Positions 39,038-48,450 of a DNA stretch of 64,000 bases are shown one piece after another. Positions within the stretch are counted from its first letter, which is position 1. Every line of letters starts with the position of its first letter. The DNA lies in assembly GCF_000422965.1 (NCBI RefSeq), contig NZ_AUHB01000007.1:62001-126000 (forward strand), written 5' to 3'. The stretch comes from Pleomorphomonas oryzae DSM 16300 (GTDB taxonomy: Bacteria; Pseudomonadota; Alphaproteobacteria; Rhizobiales; Pleomorphomonadaceae). The notes below the pieces were generated by a model that saw nothing but the letters and a program-made list of their open reading frames with translations, had not been told where the DNA came from and did not search any database. A program made the translations under genes and the position numbers.

Positions 39038-40303
39038 TCAAGTGTTCATGGAATCGAAGAAGTCGCCGTTGGTGCGCGTCTGCCGGAGCTTGTCCAACAG
39101 GAACTCGGTCGCATCCGTGGTACCCATCGGGTTGAGAATGCGGCGAAGCACAAAGGTCTTCTTGAGCTTGTCCGGCACCACCAGCAGATCTTCCTTGCGG
39201 GTACCCGAGCGCTGAATATCGATGGCCGGGAACACGCGCTTGTCGGAAATCTTGCGGTCGAGAATGATTTCCGAGTTACCGGTGCCCTTGAACTCTTCGA
39301 AGATGACTTCGTCCATGCGGCTACCGGTATCGATCAGCGCCGTGGCGATGATCGTCAAAGAGCCACCCTGTTCGATGTTACGAGCTGCGCCGAAGAAGCG
39401 CTTGGGGCGCTGCAGCGCATTGGCATCGACACCACCGGTCAGCACCTTGCCCGAAGACGGCACCACCGTGTTGTAAGCGCGACCGAGACGCGTGATCGAG
39501 TCGAGGAGAATGACCACGTCGCGGCCATGCTCGACGAGACGCTTGGCCTTCTCGATGACCATTTCCGCCACCTGGACGTGGCGCGTCGCCGGCTCGTCAA
39601 AGGTCGAGGAAACCACCTCGCCCCGCACCGAGCGCTGCATGTCGGTCACTTCCTCCGGACGCTCGTCGATCAACAGAACGATCAGATAGCATTCCGGATG
39701 ATTGGTGGTGATCGAATGGGCGATGTTCTGCAACAGAACGGTCTTGCCGGTACGCGGCGGCGCCACGATCAGAGCGCGCTGACCCTTGCCGAGCGGCGCC
39801 ACGATATCGATGACACGGGCCGAGAAATCCTTCGACGGCACGCCCTCGACTTCCATGCGGAAGCGCTCGTCGGGATAGAGCGGCGTCAAATTGTCGAAGT
39901 GCACCTTGTGGCGTGCCTTCTCGGGGTCTTCGAAGTTGACGGTGTTGACCTTGAGCAGCGCGAAATAGCGCTCGCCTTCCTTGGGGCTGCGAATCTGCCC
40001 TTCGACGGTGTCACCGGTCCGGAGCGAAAAGCGACGGATCTGCGCCGGTGAAATGTAGATATCGTCGGGACCCGGCAGATAGTTCGCGTCGGGCGACCGC
40101 AGGAAACCGAAGCCGTCCTGCAGCACTTCGACGACGCCCTCGCCAATGATATCGACCTCTTGTTCAGCGAGCTGCTTCAGAATGGCAAACAGCAGTTCCT
40201 GCTTGCGCATGGTCGAGGCATTCTCCACCTCGACCTCTTCCGCAACGGCGAGGAGTTCGGTGGGGGTCTTCTTCTTGAGATCCTGGAGTTTCATCTCCGA
40301 CAT
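39038..40303 (-). CDS. rho: Transcription termination factor Rho
   Basis: Rho is a hexameric RNA helicase that ends transcription. The 421-residue protein has an N-terminal helical region ([15 protein letters not shown]), the cold-shock RNA-binding domain ([20 protein letters not shown]), Walker A APPRTGKT near 181-188 and [14 protein letters not shown] chose the ATG giving MSEMKLQDL; the longer frame adds 20 residues not seen in the family. It follows hemE-hemJ with a 254-base leader, which may serve autoregulation. Confidence 0.96.
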   Translation of the reverse strand: MSEMKLQDLKKKTPTELLAVAEEVEVENASTMRKQELLFAILKQLAEQEVDIIGEGVVEVLQDGFGFLRSPDANYLPGPDDIYISPAQIRRFSLRTGDTVEGQIRSPKEGERYFALLKVNTVNFEDPEKARHKVHFDNLTPLYPDERFRMEVEGVPSKDFSARVIDIVAPLGKGQRALIVAPPRTGKTVLLQNIAHSITTNHPECYLIVLLIDERPEEVTDMQRSVRGEVVSSTFDEPATRHVQVAEMVIEKAKRLVEHGRDVVILLDSITRLGRAYNTVVPSSGKVLTGGVDANALQRPKRFFGAARNIEQGGSLTIIATALIDTGSRMDEVIFEEFKGTGNSEIILDRKISDKRVFPAIDIQRSGTRKEDLLVVPDKLKKTFVLRRILNPMGTTDATEFLLDKLRQTRTNGDFFDSMNT

Positions 40304-40557
40304 GGACAAGGCATCTCTTGGCTGGAAAAAGGGAATCGAAGTCGAAAACAGAAAATTCCCCAACCGGGGATACGCATCGACGATCTTTTCCGAAGGACGC
40401 GGGCTGGCAGCAACGGTGGGGAACCGCCGCGGGAGAAACTTTCCAAACCTTCTCGGTCGGAAGACGCCTGTCCGCGAAGTGAGGGGACGGTTTCGCTATA
40501 CCCTGTTCCGCCCGTCGCGGCAAGACGGCAGGCTACCCTCGCCCATCGCCTTGTGTT

Positions 40558-40995
40558 TCAGAAAGGCTTCAGCACAACCAGAACCAGGATGGCGAAAAGG
40601 AGAAGGGTCGGCAGCTCGTTCATCATCCGAAAGAAGCGGGAGCTATGCCGATTGACGTCGCGCTCAAAAGCCTTCCGCCACGCGTCCAGTTGGTAATGAT
40701 AGACGGTCAAGCCCAGCACCAGCAGCAGCTTCAGCCAAAGCCAGGAGGACGCGGAAAACCAACCGCCTTTCACTCCCAGCCATAGGCCAAAGATCCAGGT
40801 GCCATACATGGCTGGCCGCATGATGCCCTTGAACAGCCGGCGCTCCATGACCTTGAAGGTTTCCGACTGAACGGATCCTTGCTCGGCGTCGGCGTGATAG
40901 ACGAAAAGACGCGGCAGATAAAAGATGCCGGCCATCCAGGCGATCACCGAAAACAGATGGCCGATCTTGATCCAATCATAGCCGAGCCCCATCAT
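40558..40995 (-). CDS. hemJ: Protoporphyrinogen oxidase HemJ
   Basis: HemJ oxidises protoporphyrinogen IX in the membrane, late in heme synthesis. The 145-residue protein has four hydrophobic segments and the conserved [26 protein letters not shown] with His13 and a second His at 34. [16 protein letters not shown] is another family mark. It overlaps hemE by 4 bases, so heme genes are translated together. Confidence 0.93.
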   Translation of the reverse strand: MMGLGYDWIKIGHLFSVIAWMAGIFYLPRLFVYHADAEQGSVQSETFKVMERRLFKGIMRPAMYGTWIFGLWLGVKGGWFSASSWLWLKLLLVLGLTVYHYQLDAWRKAFERDVNRHSSRFFRMMNELPTLLLFAILVLVVLKPF

Positions 40996-42152
40996 CGTCC
41001 CCCAGCACCACGCACTCGTGCCACCATACGGGCGACGTTTTCGATCGAACCATCCGGCGTGATGCCGTGGCCGAGGTTGAAGATCAGCCTGCCCTCGCCC
41101 AACCGGTCGAGAATCCGATCGATGGCGGCGTCCAACATCTCCCCGCCGGTCACCATATGCAACGGATCAAGATTGCCCTGCACGGGAACAAGCGGCTGCA
41201 CATTGTCGCGTATGAAATCAAGGGATGCCTGCCAATCGATGCCGACAGCGTCCACGCCGGTCTCAGCCACGAAAGCCGGAAGGTGACCGCCTGCACCTTT
41301 CGGGAAACCGATAATCCGAGCGCCGGGTATCTGAGCCCTTACGCCTTCGACGATCCGCCTGGTCGGCTCGATTACGAACCGACGAAAGCCGGCATCGTCC
41401 AGCACCCCGGCCCAGGTGTCGAAAATCTGCACGGCATCGGCACCCGCCCGGAGCTGCGCGGCAAGATAGGCGATGGAAGCATCCACCAGCATATCGACCA
41501 GCCGATCAACACCGCTTGGATCGGTCAGAGCGGCTCGCCGCGCCGGCATCTGGTCGGGCGTACCCCGTCCGGCAATCATGTAGGTGAGAAGCGTCCACGG
41601 CGCACCGCAGAAGCCGAGGAGCGTGGTCTCGTCGGGAAGCTCTGCGCGGATGCGTGAAACTGTCTCGATGACCGGCTCAAGCCGTGTGAGCAGGCGATGC
41701 GGTTCGAGATCAGGTTTGGCCAGATCGATCGGGTCCAATCGAGGACCTTCCCCCTCGACAAACCATACCTTCTGGCCAAGAGCGTCCGGCACCACGAGGA
41801 TATCGGAAAATAGGATCGCCGCGTCAAAGCCGAAACGCCGGATCGGCTGCAGCGTCACCTCAGTGGCAAGCTCGGGCGCATAACAGAGATCCAGAAACGA
41901 TCCGGCCTGCGCTCGCGTCGCCCTATATTCGGGAAGATAGCGGCCCGCCTGGCGCATCATCCATACCGGCGGTGGCCATAGCCGTTCTCCAGCGAGAACC
42001 CTGAGAAGGCGTCGTTTCTCAGCCGCCTTGTCCGTCTTCGTCGTGTTCGCGCCGTCCGCCGTATTCAAGTTAAGAATCCTATTTGAAGAGATTTTCTTTT
42101 TCTTATTGCCGAGGGATAGCAGGGATTGTCGCCTCTCCACAATCGGAACCAT
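40992..42152 (-). CDS. hemE: Uroporphyrinogen decarboxylase
   Basis: HemE makes coproporphyrinogen III in heme synthesis. [17 protein letters not shown] and the later [13 protein letters not shown] are diagnostic. The outer ATG gives 386 residues; its first 28 (with KKKK) do not resemble the family. A TTG at 42068, 8 bases after AGGA, gives a start closer to relatives and would leave the AT-rich tract uncoding. The ATG is also preceded by a fair site (GGAAGAG), so the start is open. It is divergent from ppsR across the presumed origin. Confidence 0.95.
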   Translation of the reverse strand: MVPIVERRQSLLSLGNKKKKISSNRILNLNTADGANTTKTDKAAEKRRLLRVLAGERLWPPPVWMMRQAGRYLPEYRATRAQAGSFLDLCYAPELATEVTLQPIRRFGFDAAILFSDILVVPDALGQKVWFVEGEGPRLDPIDLAKPDLEPHRLLTRLEPVIETVSRIRAELPDETTLLGFCGAPWTLLTYMIAGRGTPDQMPARRAALTDPSGVDRLVDMLVDASIAYLAAQLRAGADAVQIFDTWAGVLDDAGFRRFVIEPTRRIVEGVRAQIPGARIIGFPKGAGGHLPAFVAETGVDAVGIDWQASLDFIRDNVQPLVPVQGNLDPLHMVTGGEMLDAAIDRILDRLGEGRLIFNLGHGITPDGSIENVARMVARVRGAGGR

Positions 42153-42209
42153 GAGAGGCTCTTCCGGCCGGCCAGTCCGGCCTCATCCGAGCCCTCAGCC
42201 TGTGGCTTT

Positions 42210-42218
42210 TGTGGAAAA
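42210..42218 (-). promoter_or_regulatory. DnaA-box-like site in oriC
   Basis: Minus-strand TTTTCCACA fits the TTWTNCACA consensus. It lies 38 bases from the first CtrA box. Confidence 0.5.
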
Positions 42219-42247
42219 CTTTAACGGATGGCGGAATGCCGCAAGTC

Positions 42248-42262
42248 TTAACGAATGGTTAA
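42248..42262. promoter_or_regulatory. CtrA box 1 in oriC
   Basis: TTAACGAATGGTTAA is a perfect TTAA-N7-TTAA. CtrA binding here would repress initiation. Confidence 0.7.
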
Positions 42263-42282
42263 TGGGGATGACTGCCGAAGAG

Positions 42283-42297
42283 TTAATGAACCGTTAA
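42283..42297. promoter_or_regulatory. CtrA box 2 in oriC
   Basis: TTAATGAACCGTTAA is a second perfect TTAA-N7-TTAA, starting 35 bases after the first. Confidence 0.7.
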
Positions 42298-42310
42298 GCA
42301 CCAGCTTCGC

Positions 42311-42319
42311 TTTTGCACA
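42311..42319 (+). promoter_or_regulatory. DnaA-box-like site in oriC
   Basis: TTTTGCACA fits TTWTNCACA, 14 bases after the second CtrA box. Confidence 0.5.
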
Positions 42320-42572
42320 CCACCCACAGACCACGTTAAGACGGTACCCATTCGCCTCTCCTGTTGATGGTTTGAAGGCTTACCCACAGGGGTCCGTCCG
42401 GCTCTGATTTTCCGCTGCTTTTGTCCACCTTCGTCCAAGCGATGTCGGCATCCCTGTGGATTGTCCCCCGACAAGATAGGCCAAGCCATTGATCGGAAGC
42501 GGTAAAAAAGAACTCGCCAAGCACGGTGCCATCTGAGATGCTGGCTCGCCGTTCTTTCGGAGCACGCCGGCC

Positions 42573-43430
42573 ATGAAGCGGGGCCAGACTTATTTCCATA
42601 TCCATCTCGTCTCCGATTCCACCGGCGAGACGCTGCTCGCCGTTGGCCGGGCGGCTACCGCGCAATATGAATCGATGGTGGCGATCGAACATATCTACCC
42701 GCTGGTCCGCTCGGTGCGGCATATCGAAAGGGTCATTGCCGATATCGAGGCGGCCCCCGGCATCGTTCTCTACACTCTGGTGCAGCAGGACCTCGCCATT
42801 CGGCTCGAGGAAGCTTGCCAGGCGGCCGCCATTCCCTGCATCGACGTGTTGCGGCCGGTGTTCGACGTGTTTCGCTCCTTTTTCAAGGTGCAGGCGATCG
42901 GCAAGGCCGGCGCCCAGCACGCCATGGACGCCGATTATTTCAAGCGCATCGATGCGCTGAATTTCACGCTGGCGCATGACGATGGCGCTCTGCCCGATGA
43001 CATCGAGGAGACCGATGTCATTCTGATCGGCATCAGCCGCACCTCGAAAACGCCGACATCGATCTATCTCGCCAATCGTGGCATTCGCACCGCCAATGTT
43101 CCGCTGGTACCTGGCATTCCCATTGCTGAAAAAGTCGTTGCCGCCCGGCGGCCTCTGGTCGTTTGCCTGATTGCCACGGCGGAGCGTATCATGCATGTGC
43201 GCCAAAATCGTCTATTGGCACTAGCTGACCAGAACCAGAACTCGACCTACGTGGACAAGGCGTCGATCGCCCAGGAAATCCTCTATTCCAAGCGCCTCTG
43301 TACCGAGCACGGCTGGCCGATGATCGATGTTACCCGCCGCTCGATCGAAGAAACCGCCGCCGCTATCCTGGCCCTCTGGGACCAGCACCGGTATGGCAAA
43401 ATGCTCGATCCCTTTTCCGATGCCGGCTGA
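42573..43430 (+). CDS. ppsR: Pyruvate phosphate dikinase regulatory protein (DUF299)
   Basis: A bifunctional kinase/pyrophosphorylase that switches pyruvate phosphate dikinase or PEP synthase on and off. The 285-residue protein has the start HIHLVSDSTGETL and the P-loop-like GISRTSKTPTS at 153-163. NVPLVPGIPIAEKV and QNSTYVDKASIAQEI are further marks. It is the first gene to the right of the presumed origin, the classic position of the Caulobacter RP001 homologue, and leads ppsR-maf-aroE-coaE. Confidence 0.94.
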   Translation: MKRGQTYFHIHLVSDSTGETLLAVGRAATAQYESMVAIEHIYPLVRSVRHIERVIADIEAAPGIVLYTLVQQDLAIRLEEACQAAAIPCIDVLRPVFDVFRSFFKVQAIGKAGAQHAMDADYFKRIDALNFTLAHDDGALPDDIEETDVILIGISRTSKTPTSIYLANRGIRTANVPLVPGIPIAEKVVAARRPLVVCLIATAERIMHVRQNRLLALADQNQNSTYVDKASIAQEILYSKRLCTEHGWPMIDVTRRSIEETAAAILALWDQHRYGKMLDPFSDAG

Positions 43431-43433
43431 AAA

Positions 43434-44021
43434 ATGAGCCTTGTTCTTGCCTCGGCGAGCGCTGCCCGCGCCGCCCTACTGACCAGTGCCGGCCTTATCT
43501 TCAAGCGGGTCCCGGCCGATGTCGACGAGCGGCTTATCGAGGAGGATCTCGTCGGTCTTTCCGCAGCCGACGTGGCGCAGGCGCTTGCCGACGTTAAGGC
43601 GGTCGAGGTATCGCTTCGCCGGCCTGGCGATCTCGTCATCGGGGCGGACCAAACGCTGTCGCTCGGTGACGAGCGTTTCCATAAACCCCACGACCGCCAG
43701 GAAGCCAGCCGGCAACTTGCTCGTCTTTCCGGCCGCACCCACGAGCTTCATTCCGCCTTGTCTCTTGCCCGCAATGGTGAAGTCCTTCATCGCGCCGTCG
43801 ACAATGCAAGGCTAACGATGCGACCCTTGTCGACGCGCTTCATCAGTCACTACCTCGCGGTCGTTGGTGAAGCGGTGTTGGGCTCGGTTGGCGCCTATCA
43901 GCTCGAAGGCTATGGCGTTCAGCTGTTTGAAGCCATCGACGGCAATCATTTCACCATTCTTGGATTGCCGCTGCTGCCGCTGCTTGAGTTCCTACGTGAG
44001 GAAAGGATGATCGAACAATGA
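43434..44021 (+). CDS. maf: Maf-type nucleoside triphosphate pyrophosphatase
   Basis: Maf proteins hydrolyse non-canonical or modified NTPs. The 195-residue protein has the N-terminal LASASAARAALL (usually LASxSPRR), VIGADQTLSL with the catalytic aspartate, and GSVGAYQLEGYGVQLF. It follows ppsR after 3 bases and overlaps aroE by 4 bases. The exact nucleotide (dTTP/UTP or m7GTP type) is not clear. Confidence 0.9.
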   Translation: MSLVLASASAARAALLTSAGLIFKRVPADVDERLIEEDLVGLSAADVAQALADVKAVEVSLRRPGDLVIGADQTLSLGDERFHKPHDRQEASRQLARLSGRTHELHSALSLARNGEVLHRAVDNARLTMRPLSTRFISHYLAVVGEAVLGSVGAYQLEGYGVQLFEAIDGNHFTILGLPLLPLLEFLREERMIEQ

Positions 44022-44836
44022 TTCGCGCTGCCGTCGTCGGTTGGCCTGTCAGCCAGTCGCGGTCGCCGTTGATCCACGGTCATTGGCTGAAACAATTTGG
44101 CATCGACGGCGATTACGGTCGCATCGCCGTTGAACCCGAGCGAATCGATCGTTTTTTTGCCCGCTTCGCCGACAGTGGGCTTGCCGGCTGCAACGTGACC
44201 ATCCCTTACAAGGAAATAGCCGCTCGCCTGGCAGATCATCGAGAGCCGGTCGTCGAGCGGATTGGTGCTGCCAATACCCTCTGGATCGAAGATGGCCAGC
44301 TATGTGCCGACAATACGGATGGTGTTGGCTTTGCCGCCAATCTCGACGACCGTGCACCCGATTGGGACAAGCAGCGCGGCGAGGCGCTCGTGCTTGGCGC
44401 CGGTGGTGCCGCCGCCGCGGTGGTGGACGCATTGATCGAACGCGGCTTTACGGTGCGTATCGTCAATCGGACTCTTTCTCGGGCCGAGTCGCTCGCCGGG
44501 CGCTATCCCGGCCGGGCTTCGGCGGATGTTATTTCGGCAGCGAATCGATATGCGGCAACGGCCGGATTTGTCGTTAATGCCACCTCGCTTGGCATGAAGG
44601 GCGACGGTGTCGTCGACCTCGACATGAGCGTCATCCCCAGCGATGCGGTGGTGACTGACATCGTCTACGTGCCGCTCGTCACCTCGTTTCTGGACGCTGC
44701 CGCGGCAAGGGGCCTCCGGACCGTCGACGGTCTTGGCATGCTGCTCCATCAAGCCGTACCCGGATTTACGCGCTGGTTCGGTCGCCGGCCGGCCGTAACG
44801 CCAGAGCTTCGCACGCTGATCGAGGCCGACCTTTGA
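44018..44836 (+). CDS. aroE: Shikimate dehydrogenase
   Basis: AroE reduces 3-dehydroshikimate with NADPH. The 272-residue protein has the shikimate serines S13 and S15 (SQSRSPLIHG), catalytic K65 (NVTIPYKE), the NTDGVGF aspartate and the NADP motif LGAGGAAAAV followed by NRTLSRAE. It overlaps both maf and coaE by 4 bases. Confidence 0.95.
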   Translation: MIRAAVVGWPVSQSRSPLIHGHWLKQFGIDGDYGRIAVEPERIDRFFARFADSGLAGCNVTIPYKEIAARLADHREPVVERIGAANTLWIEDGQLCADNTDGVGFAANLDDRAPDWDKQRGEALVLGAGGAAAAVVDALIERGFTVRIVNRTLSRAESLAGRYPGRASADVISAANRYAATAGFVVNATSLGMKGDGVVDLDMSVIPSDAVVTDIVYVPLVTSFLDAAAARGLRTVDGLGMLLHQAVPGFTRWFGRRPAVTPELRTLIEADL

Positions 44837-45414
44837 TCGTCATCGGCCTCACCGGATCGATCGGCATGGGCAAGACCACCACCGCCGATCTGTTCCGGCA
44901 GGCAGGTCTGCCGGTGTTCGACGCCGACGCGACCGTACATGCTCTTTATAACGGTCCCCTCGCGGCCGAAATTGAGGCGGCTTTTCCAGGGACTACGGTG
45001 AAAGGTCAGGTGGATCGCGCCAGGCTCGCCGGTAGGCTCTCGGGCGACGCCGACGCTTTCCAGCGATTGGAGGCCATCGTCCATCCAGCGGTACGGCGAG
45101 CGGAGGCCGGGTTTCTTGATGAAGCCCGTGCCGCCGGCGCACCGGCAGCGGTGCTCGATATTCCTCTTCTCTTCGAAACCGGCCGCGCCAACGAGGTCGA
45201 CAAGGTGGTTGTCGTTTCGGCACCAGCCGACACGCAGCGGGCTCGTGTCCTCGCCCGTCCGGGTATGACGGCGGAAAAATTCGAGACGCTTGTTGCCAGG
45301 CAGCTTTCCGATGCCGAAAAGCGGGCGCGCGCCGATTTTGTCGTGCCCACCGGCGACGGCCTTGCAGTTGCCAAGGCAGCAGTTGCTGCATTTCTCGGTC
45401 AACTGCATTTCTGA
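44833..45414 (+). CDS. coaE: Dephospho-CoA kinase
   Basis: CoaE does the last step of coenzyme A synthesis. The 193-residue protein has the P-loop GSIGMGKT at 8-15, DADATVHALY, and DIPLLFETG. The start codon is TTG, overlapping the aroE stop (TTGA), so it relies on coupling with aroE. Confidence 0.94.
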   Translation: MIVIGLTGSIGMGKTTTADLFRQAGLPVFDADATVHALYNGPLAAEIEAAFPGTTVKGQVDRARLAGRLSGDADAFQRLEAIVHPAVRRAEAGFLDEARAAGAPAAVLDIPLLFETGRANEVDKVVVVSAPADTQRARVLARPGMTAEKFETLVARQLSDAEKRARADFVVPTGDGLAVAKAAVAAFLGQLHF

Positions 45415-45427
45415 GCAATTGCCGGGG

Positions 45428-45461
45428 GACAAGCGGACCGGATTTCCTTGAAATCCTTGTC
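45428..45461 (+). other. Hairpin between coaE and dnaQ
   Basis: GACAAG / CTTGTC outside and GGATTTC / GAAATCC inside, loop CTT. It may end the ppsR-coaE transcript or lie in the dnaQ leader. Confidence 0.35.
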
Positions 45462-45482
45462 GCGGGCGGGCAGGATTCGCCT

Positions 45483-46202
45483 ATGCGTGAAATCGTCTTC
45501 GACACCGAAACCACTGGACTCGATCCTAAGACCGGCGACCGCCTCGTCGAAATCGGCTGCGTGGAAGTGGTCAATCGCTTCCCAACCGGACGTAATTTTC
45601 ACGTCTACATCAATCCAGGCCGGTCTGTACCGAAGGAAGCCTTCGACGTCCACGGTCTATCCGACGAGTTTCTGGCCGATAAGCCACGCTTTACCGATGT
45701 CGCCGATGACTTCGTCGCCTTTGTCGGCGACGCCCAGCTGGTTGCCCATAATGCCAGCTTCGATATGGGTTTCATCAATTTCGAACTGAAGGCGACGGGA
45801 CGGGTAACTTTCGGTCCCGAGCGTGTGGTCGACACGCTGATGATGGCGCGGCGCAAGCATCCTGGCGCACCGGCCAGCCTCGATGCGCTGTGTAATCGCT
45901 ATGGCATCGACCGCTCGAAGCGTATCAAGCATGGCGCTTTGCTCGACGCCGAACTTCTGGCCGAAGTCTACCTCGAGCTGACGGGTGGACGGCAGGCTGG
46001 CCTCGATCTCAGCGTCTCGGTACAGTCGGCCTCGACGGGCGTCTCGGGTGGCCGAGTTGCGCTGCCACCACGGCAGACGCCTTTGCCGTCACGGGTGACT
46101 GCCGCCGAGGCTGAGGCGCACGCCGCCTTTATTGCCAAGATCGGTGAAAAGGCATTGTGGAATATCTATTTGAGCGAGAGCGAGCAGGCAGAGACCGCCT
46201 GA
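45483..46202 (+). CDS. dnaQ: DNA polymerase III epsilon subunit
   Basis: The 3'-5' proofreading exonuclease of the replicase. The 239-residue protein has the DEDD exonuclease motifs: FDTETTGLDP with D7 and E9, VAHNASFDMGF, and HGALLDAELLAEVY. The C-terminal tail that binds the alpha subunit is present. It comes after coaE, the usual alphaproteobacterial order, but secB, its common next neighbour, is absent. Confidence 0.95.
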   Translation: MREIVFDTETTGLDPKTGDRLVEIGCVEVVNRFPTGRNFHVYINPGRSVPKEAFDVHGLSDEFLADKPRFTDVADDFVAFVGDAQLVAHNASFDMGFINFELKATGRVTFGPERVVDTLMMARRKHPGAPASLDALCNRYGIDRSKRIKHGALLDAELLAEVYLELTGGRQAGLDLSVSVQSASTGVSGGRVALPPRQTPLPSRVTAAEAEAHAAFIAKIGEKALWNIYLSESEQAETA

Positions 46203-46321
46203 ATAGGCCCGTTGATCCGGAATTCTCCCAGCCGGTCTGGTCTGGGTATTATTAGCCGGCGAATTATGGCATAGAGCGCGTCTGCGCTCATTCCCAACCG
46301 TTTGGCATGGAGAGGCGCTTG

Positions 46322-46879
46322 GTGGTGAAATCTCCAAAGGGGGCGGTTGTGGCGAAGGCGACGCTTGAGAAATTCCGGCAGGTCGCCGCCCTACCCTATC
46401 GTCTCACGCCGCACGGCTATGAGGTGGTGATGATCACCACCCGTGACAGCGGGCGCTGGATATTGCCCAAGGGGTGGCCGATCAAGGGGCTTACCCGTCA
46501 CGAGAGTGCCGAAACCGAGGCCATGGAAGAGGCCGGCCTGATCGGCAGTGCCGAGCCGAAACCCGTCGGTCGCTTCACCTATGTCAAACAGTTTCCCAAG
46601 CGCCAGGAAAAGGTGCTGGTCGATGTCTTTCCGCTCGCCGTCGAAAAGCAGCTCGACGACTGGCAAGAGAAGGGTCAGCGCGAGGTGCGCTTCTTCAATC
46701 CGGTCGACGCGGCGGCCCTGGTATCCGATGCTGGCGTCGGCGATCTGATCCTGGCTTTCTTCGTCGGCCTTGCTAAAAGAAAGGCGGCCGGCACATTGAA
46801 GGTACCAGCCGCCGATAAGCCGTCCGGCGAACCGGATGCGGGTCAGGCCAGTCCCTCGAAGAGCGCCGTCGACAAGTAG
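46322..46879 (+). CDS. Nudix hydrolase (DIPP-like)
   Basis: A Nudix protein of about 185 residues. Its box is a variant: [20 protein letters not shown] then MEEAGL, keeping ExxEE but lacking the usual Arg before it. This form is common in a DIPP-like alphaproteobacterial subgroup; the substrate could be a diphosphoinositol-like compound or a dinucleoside polyphosphate. The GTG is preferred because GGAGAGG lies 7 bases before it; an ATG at 46307 would put that site inside the gene. It converges with cysK, overlapping by 37 bases. Confidence 0.8.
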   Translation: MVKSPKGAVVAKATLEKFRQVAALPYRLTPHGYEVVMITTRDSGRWILPKGWPIKGLTRHESAETEAMEEAGLIGSAEPKPVGRFTYVKQFPKRQEKVLVDVFPLAVEKQLDDWQEKGQREVRFFNPVDAAALVSDAGVGDLILAFFVGLAKRKAAGTLKVPAADKPSGEPDAGQASPSKSAVDK

Positions 46880-47808
46880 CGCTCGGCGAAAGACGGTACG
46901 ATTACCACGATGGTCTTGCCGGCATTTTCAGGCCGTTGGCCAAGCTTGACCGCCGCCGCCAACGCTGCGCCGGAGGAAATACCCACCGGCACTCCTTCCA
47001 GCTTTGCCACCTGACGGGCGGTCGCAAGCGCTTCTTCGGACGGAACCTGCAAGATTTCGTCATAGACCTTGGTGTCGAGGACGGCGGGAACGAAACCGGC
47101 GCCGATACCCTGAATCTTGTGCGGCCCCGGGGTTCCGCCCGACAGAACAGGGCTCTCGGTTGGCTCGACGGCGACCACCTTCACATCGGGCTTGCGCTCT
47201 TTCAGCACGCGGCCAACGCCGGTAATCGTGCCGCCCGTACCAATGCCGGCGACGAAAAGGTCGACCTTGCCCTCGGTATCGTTCCAGATTTCCTCGGCCG
47301 TGCTGATCCGATGCACTTCTGGATTGGCCGGATTTTCGAACTGCTGCGGGATGATGGCGCCGGGAATGCTGGCCGCCAGTTCGGTGGCCTTGGCGATTGC
47401 GCCCTTCATTCCCTTGGCCGCCTCCGTCAATTCAAGCTCGGCGCCCAGCAGCTTCAGCATTTTGCGCCGCTCGATCGACATGGATTCCGGCATGACCAGA
47501 ATGAGGCGATAGCCTTTGGCGGCGGCAACAAAGGCCAGCGCAATGCCCGTATTGCCCGACGTCGGTTCGATCAACGTGGATTCGCCGGGCTTGATCTTTC
47601 CCTGCGCTTCCAGCGCTTCGATCATCGCCACACCGATGCGGTCCTTGACCGAGGCGATCGGATTGAAGAACTCCAGCTTGCCGAGAATGGTCGCCTTGAC
47701 GCCATTTTCCTTGGCGAGCTTGTCGAAGCGGACAAGCGGCGTGTCGCCGATGGTGTCCGTGATGGAGGCGTAGATCTTGCCGCGACCGCGGCGGGAAAGA
47801 TCACTCAT
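46843..47808 (-). CDS. cysK: Cysteine synthase A
   Basis: CysK makes cysteine from O-acetylserine and sulfide. The 321-residue PLP enzyme has the Schiff-base K55 ([11 protein letters not shown]), [12 protein letters not shown] and [11 protein letters not shown]. The C-terminal part fits CysK rather than CysM. Its 3' end overlaps the convergent Nudix gene. It starts after a gap of 149 bases from dut on the same strand. Confidence 0.94.
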   Translation of the reverse strand: MSDLSRRGRGKIYASITDTIGDTPLVRFDKLAKENGVKATILGKLEFFNPIASVKDRIGVAMIEALEAQGKIKPGESTLIEPTSGNTGIALAFVAAAKGYRLILVMPESMSIERRKMLKLLGAELELTEAAKGMKGAIAKATELAASIPGAIIPQQFENPANPEVHRISTAEEIWNDTEGKVDLFVAGIGTGGTITGVGRVLKERKPDVKVVAVEPTESPVLSGGTPGPHKIQGIGAGFVPAVLDTKVYDEILQVPSEEALATARQVAKLEGVPVGISSGAALAAAVKLGQRPENAGKTIVVIVPSFAERYLSTALFEGLA

Positions 47809-47957
47809 GGGAATCCTCGTTGATGCAGGCCCTGTGGAAGTGGCGCCATTCTACCGGCGGCCGTAGAACGCTGCCAGTCAACCGAGGTCGCAACGGGCGA
47901 TCGGATTGGAAAATGATCCCATTAAAAGGTCGCAATGAAGAACAAATTACTTCTTCT

Positions 47958-48404
47958 TCAGGAGCGACCGGTCGATCCGAAACCGCCGGCACCGCGATTG
48001 GTGGTATCGAGCGTCTCGCTCTCGACAAGGCGGGCGCGGCTGACAGGCGCGATGATCATCTGCGCGATCCGGTCACCCCGGTGAATGGTGAATGGCGTGT
48101 CCGAAAGGTTAATCAGGATCACCTTCACCTCGCCGCGGTAATCCGCATCGACGGTACCAGGCGAGTTGAGGACGGTAACGCCGTGTTTGGCGGCGAGCCC
48201 CGAACGCGGCCGCACTTGGGCTTCATAACCGGACGGCAGCGCCATGGCGAGACCGGTGGGAACCAGCGCCCGCCCGAGCGGCGGCAGGGTCAACGGCGCT
48301 TCAACGGCGGCGATCAGGTCAAGACCGGCAGCATCTTCGCTTTGGTAGGCAGGTAGAGGTAGATCATGAGCATGTGGCAGGCGCAGAAGAGCGACGTCGA
48401 CCAT
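47958..48404 (-). CDS. dut: dUTP pyrophosphatase
   Basis: Dut removes dUTP and makes dUMP for thymidylate. The 148-residue trimeric-type protein has all five motifs, including [35 protein letters not shown] and the C-terminal GAGGFGSTG. It is next to coaBC, the common dut-dfp pairing. Confidence 0.96.
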   Translation of the reverse strand: MVDVALLRLPHAHDLPLPAYQSEDAAGLDLIAAVEAPLTLPPLGRALVPTGLAMALPSGYEAQVRPRSGLAAKHGVTVLNSPGTVDADYRGEVKVILINLSDTPFTIHRGDRIAQMIIAPVSRARLVESETLDTTNRGAGGFGSTGRS

Positions 48405-48450
48405 TGAAAGCCTCGAGAATGCTGGTTCGTTGCGGGTTCGAATCGAAAGG

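Larger units (their letters stand above)
42069..42572. other. Probable chromosomal replication origin (oriC)
   Basis: The hemE-ppsR gap is where the Caulobacter origin lies. It holds two perfect CtrA boxes, two DnaA-box matches of the TTWTNCACA type (42210 minus, 42311 plus), weaker ones (42380, 42455), additional TTAA half-sites (42221, 42336), and an AT-rich tract at 42069-42112 that could be the unwinding element if hemE starts at the TTG. Genes run outward on both sides. Confidence 0.75.

Noticed and set aside
48405-48450. GGTTCGAATC, similar to a tRNA T-arm
   Set aside because: The gap between dut and coaBC is only 46 bases and shows no acceptor or anticodon arms.
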